From Cytophagales bacterium (GTDB lineage: Bacteria; Bacteroidota; Bacteroidia; Cytophagales; UBA9547), in NCBI GenBank assembly GCA_025360395.1, contig JANYCH010000287.1, positions 1-25,265 on the forward strand: 25,265 nt of DNA. The letters are read 5' to 3'. The notes below the pieces were generated by a model. That model was given only the letters and a program-made list of their open reading frames with translations, did not search any database and had not been told where the DNA came from. A program made the position numbers and the translations under genes. This document shows positions 23,054 through 25,265 of this stretch, piece after piece. Numbering within the stretch: position 1 is the stretch's first letter; each line of letters opens with the position of its first letter.

Positions 23054-24268
23054 ATGAACCTGGCCCGATATATTTCCAAAATAACTTATAAGGGACGGGG
23101 TAGGAATTTTTCAACTTTTGTATCACAGATTGCTATAGGCAGCGTAGCCCTAAGTATAGCAGCTATTATTGTTTCCTATTCTATTTTAAAAGGTTTTCAA
23201 AAGGAGATCAGAGAAAAGCTTTTCAGTTTTGGTTCTCATCTTATAATCACTAAATATGACCTCAATGAGTCATATGAATCGTCACCAATAAATACATTAT
23301 CCAAATTTTATTACATAAAGGATTTTACGCACATAGAACATGTTCAAAGGTTTGCCTATAAGGCCGCTTTGTTCAAAACGGAGGACGAAGTAAATGGAGT
23401 TCTTTTAAAAGGGGTAGATAAAAACTTTTATGCTAAAAAATTCAACAAAAACCTTCTACGTGGCATAATGCCATTGTTTAATGATACTTCAGAAAGTAAA
23501 CAGATAGTAATAAGTCAAAGATTGTCTGAAAAGCTTTTATTGGATACAGGAAGTACTGTGCTTGTTTATTTCATTCAAAATCCGCCCAGGTACCGCCAAT
23601 TAAAAGTAGCAGGGATTTATGAAACCGGACTGGATGAACTTGATGATTCTTATGTCATATGTGATTTAAAAATGCTTCAGAAAGTTAACAACTGGCCGGA
23701 CTCTCTGGCTGGAGGGTTTGAATTGTACGTGAAAAACTTTAATAACCTGAAAGAAGCAGAAAATGAAGCTTATGACAGAATGGATTACGACCTTAAAATT
23801 TCAAATATCAAAGATAAATTTGTCCACATTTTCGACTGGATACATTTGTTGGACAATAATGTTTTAATTTTTTCTATTATAATTCTTTTTGTAGCAGGGT
23901 TTAATATGGTTTCTACGCTTTTTGTATTGATCATGGAACGGACAAGCATGATTGGAATGCTTAAAGCAATGGGTGCAAGCAATAGCCTTATCAGGCAGAT
24001 TTTTGTTATAAGAGGATTGAAATTGGTTGGTAAAGGATTATTAATTGGAAATCTGGTTGGCTTATTAATTTGCTGGCTCCAATTTCAGTTTCAATTAATT
24101 CCTTTAGATCCAAGCAGTTATTATATGAACCATGTTCCAATAAAATGGGAATGGTTAAGTTACCTGGTTGTAAATGCTGTATTGATTGCCATTTTGTTCC
24201 TGGTTTTATTTATCCCTGCAATTGTAATCAGTTCTATGAGGCCGGTTAAAGCAATTCGATTCGATTGA
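23054..24268 (+). CDS. ABC transporter permease, LolC/LolE (FtsX-like) type
   Basis: 404 residues with the MacB/LolC layout: one N-terminal membrane helix (about 22-46), a ~220-residue periplasmic domain (47-270), then three helices (about 272-297, 325-345, 370-395) forming the FtsX-like domain, with the conserved MERTSMIGMLKAMGAS coupling segment and a C-terminal SSMRPVKAIRFD ending seen in LolC/E permeases (RPAEALRYE). By family it would act in extracting lipoproteins from the inner membrane, with a LolD-type ATPase encoded elsewhere; a MacB-like exporter role is the alternative. The gene ends TGA directly against the stop codon of the opposing downstream gene, with no bases between. Confidence 0.85.
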   Translation: MNLARYISKITYKGRGRNFSTFVSQIAIGSVALSIAAIIVSYSILKGFQKEIREKLFSFGSHLIITKYDLNESYESSPINTLSKFYYIKDFTHIEHVQRFAYKAALFKTEDEVNGVLLKGVDKNFYAKKFNKNLLRGIMPLFNDTSESKQIVISQRLSEKLLLDTGSTVLVYFIQNPPRYRQLKVAGIYETGLDELDDSYVICDLKMLQKVNNWPDSLAGGFELYVKNFNNLKEAENEAYDRMDYDLKISNIKDKFVHIFDWIHLLDNNVLIFSIIILFVAGFNMVSTLFVLIMERTSMIGMLKAMGASNSLIRQIFVIRGLKLVGKGLLIGNLVGLLICWLQFQFQLIPLDPSSYYMNHVPIKWEWLSYLVVNAVLIAILFLVLFIPAIVISSMRPVKAIRFD

Positions 24269-25265
24269 TTATTTCCATTCTACCTCACTAATTTTTTTAG
24301 CTTTTTTTTGTTCTATCTCTTTTTCAAATTCCTTGAAATCATTTGGAAGCATCAGATCTTTAAGTTTCTTTAGACTATAATCTGCAAAATTGAAATAGTT
24401 AGTTTGGATGCATTGAAGTGTATATAATTTTTGGACGGGAACCGAATATTGATTTAGCATAACACTTGTTAAAAGCATGTCATAAGTGTCCTGATCAGAT
24501 TGTTTAGTCCTAAGAAAATTTATAGCATCAATTATCCCTTCTTCATAAAGAGGACTTGAAAGCAAAGCTTGCTTATATAATTTAATGGCCTCCTTAGGAT
24601 TCTGGTCTTCTGACAACCAGCCTTTTATGTATCCTGATTTAGTTAGAATATCGGCAGCGGTGATTTTTTCAGCAACTGCTTTTTTAAGGTTTAGCTTTTT
24701 TAATGCCCTTATATATTGCCAATCACTTTCGCTGTTATGATTATTTTGTTCATATAATTTAATTGACAAAGCTGCAAATCCATTATCTGTCAGGTATTGC
24801 ATTGTGCGTGATAATGCTTTGGTTTTATTTTCATTTTGCGGAAAACCTGTAAAAGATTCATACAAAGATTTAGAGTCCGGATAAACCTGAGGAAGAATAC
24901 CTGCCATAAAAATGTTTTTAGTGTTTGAATGCAATGAAGAGGCAATTTTTTTGAAAGTACTGTCTGCAAATAATACGGGATTTTTCCATTCATTAAGGGC
25001 ATCTTTTGCAGGGAAATAAAAAGATGTAGCTATGGCAATCCCGAAAGCTGAATTTATATCACCTGCATTACTGGCCTTGGCGAGGAAATCTGTAGCAACT
25101 CTTGGAGCATCCTGTTGCATTAACCAGTTGGCTAATATGTTGTTATATTTTATTGTATTTGTTGAATTTGCCTGCAATTGATCTAGAGTCACAATTCCAT
25201 CTGAAATGATTCCTTTATAGTAATATCTACACGCCTTTGCAAATCGTAAATCCTCAGAATAAAAA
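24269..25265 (-). CDS. helical-repeat (TPR-like) protein, N-terminus beyond window
   Basis: The frame stays open to the right edge: upstream of a GTG at 25192, codons continue without a stop (FYSEDLRFAKACRYYYKGII), so the start lies outside the window and GTG 25192 is not the true start. At least 332 residues are present. They are strongly helical with TPR-like pairs, for example KEAIKLYKQALLSSPLYEEGIIDAI and DAPRVATDFLAKASNAGD, and a lysine-rich end. No signal peptide can be assessed. It is probably a scaffold or secreted/periplasmic TPR protein; no family can be named. It abuts the permease gene tail to tail with no spacer. Confidence 0.7.
   Translation of the reverse strand, partial: FYSEDLRFAKACRYYYKGIISDGIVTLDQLQANSTNTIKYNNILANWLMQQDAPRVATDFLAKASNAGDINSAFGIAIATSFYFPAKDALNEWKNPVLFADSTFKKIASSLHSNTKNIFMAGILPQVYPDSKSLYESFTGFPQNENKTKALSRTMQYLTDNGFAALSIKLYEQNNHNSESDWQYIRALKKLNLKKAVAEKITAADILTKSGYIKGWLSEDQNPKEAIKLYKQALLSSPLYEEGIIDAINFLRTKQSDQDTYDMLLTSVMLNQYSVPVQKLYTLQCIQTNYFNFADYSLKKLKDLMLPNDFKEFEKEIEQKKAKKISEVEWK

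Noticed and set aside
1..25265. CRISPR array, tRNA/rRNA genes, insertion sequences, prophage or defence cluster
   Set aside because: No regularly spaced repeats, no cloverleaf or rRNA-like segment, no transposase, integrase, nuclease or other defence-type gene was seen in any frame.

Overview
This is an AT-rich chromosomal segment from a Bacteroidota bacterium, most likely a Cytophagales member of the Cytophaga/Sporocytophaga kind (inference). The grounds are a secreted family 5 cellulase ending in a type IX secretion (T9SS) sorting domain, Bacteroidota-restricted families (DUF5606, a DUF349 repeat protein, a characteristic tail-fibre-like C-terminus), genes without Shine-Dalgarno sites, and upstream elements resembling the Bacteroidota promoter TTTG-N19/20-TAnnTTTG. 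No rRNA, tRNA, CRISPR array, insertion sequence or phage module was found. Almost everything is ordinary chromosomal housekeeping; the region from about 12.0 to 17.1 kb, with the exported proteins and the cellulase, is the most accessory-looking part.

Layout. 1-2.6 kb: the tail of an alpha/beta hydrolase, then a minus-strand pair, pheA (prephenate dehydratase) and a PLP aminotransferase, that would finish phenylalanine synthesis. Upstream of pheA lies a compact leader with a promoter, a 17-codon upstream ORF, two adjacent palindromes and a strong intrinsic terminator just before the start codon. 2.6-4.4 kb: an HMG-CoA lyase with a non-ATG start, facing cysM (cysteine synthase B) tail to tail. 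4.5-9.0 kb: a coiled-coil lipoprotein, then a minus-strand run yqgE, DUF349 protein, engB, DUF5606 protein. 9.1-12.0 kb: pdxH and a histidine unit containing only hisG and hisD. 12.1-17.1 kb: a small exported CHAP/NlpC-like protein, a 101-residue orphan, a secreted adhesin-like protein, and a 949-residue multidomain GH5 cellulase with a strong terminator. 17.1-20.5 kb: an orphan membrane histidine kinase overlapping by 4 nt a DPP IV-type peptidase. 20.5-22.2 kb: gcvH and murF, overlapping by 1 nt. 22.3-25.3 kb: a GNAT-like protein, a LolC/E-like ABC permease, and a helical-repeat protein that runs off the right edge.

The genes form short, alternately oriented units, often convergent with 0-13 nt between stop codons. 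I did not find a clearly new multigene system. The points most worth following are the pheA attenuator-like leader, altered conserved residues in PheA and its partner aminotransferase, an unassigned beta-rich module of about 260 residues in the cellulase, and the kinase-peptidase pair.
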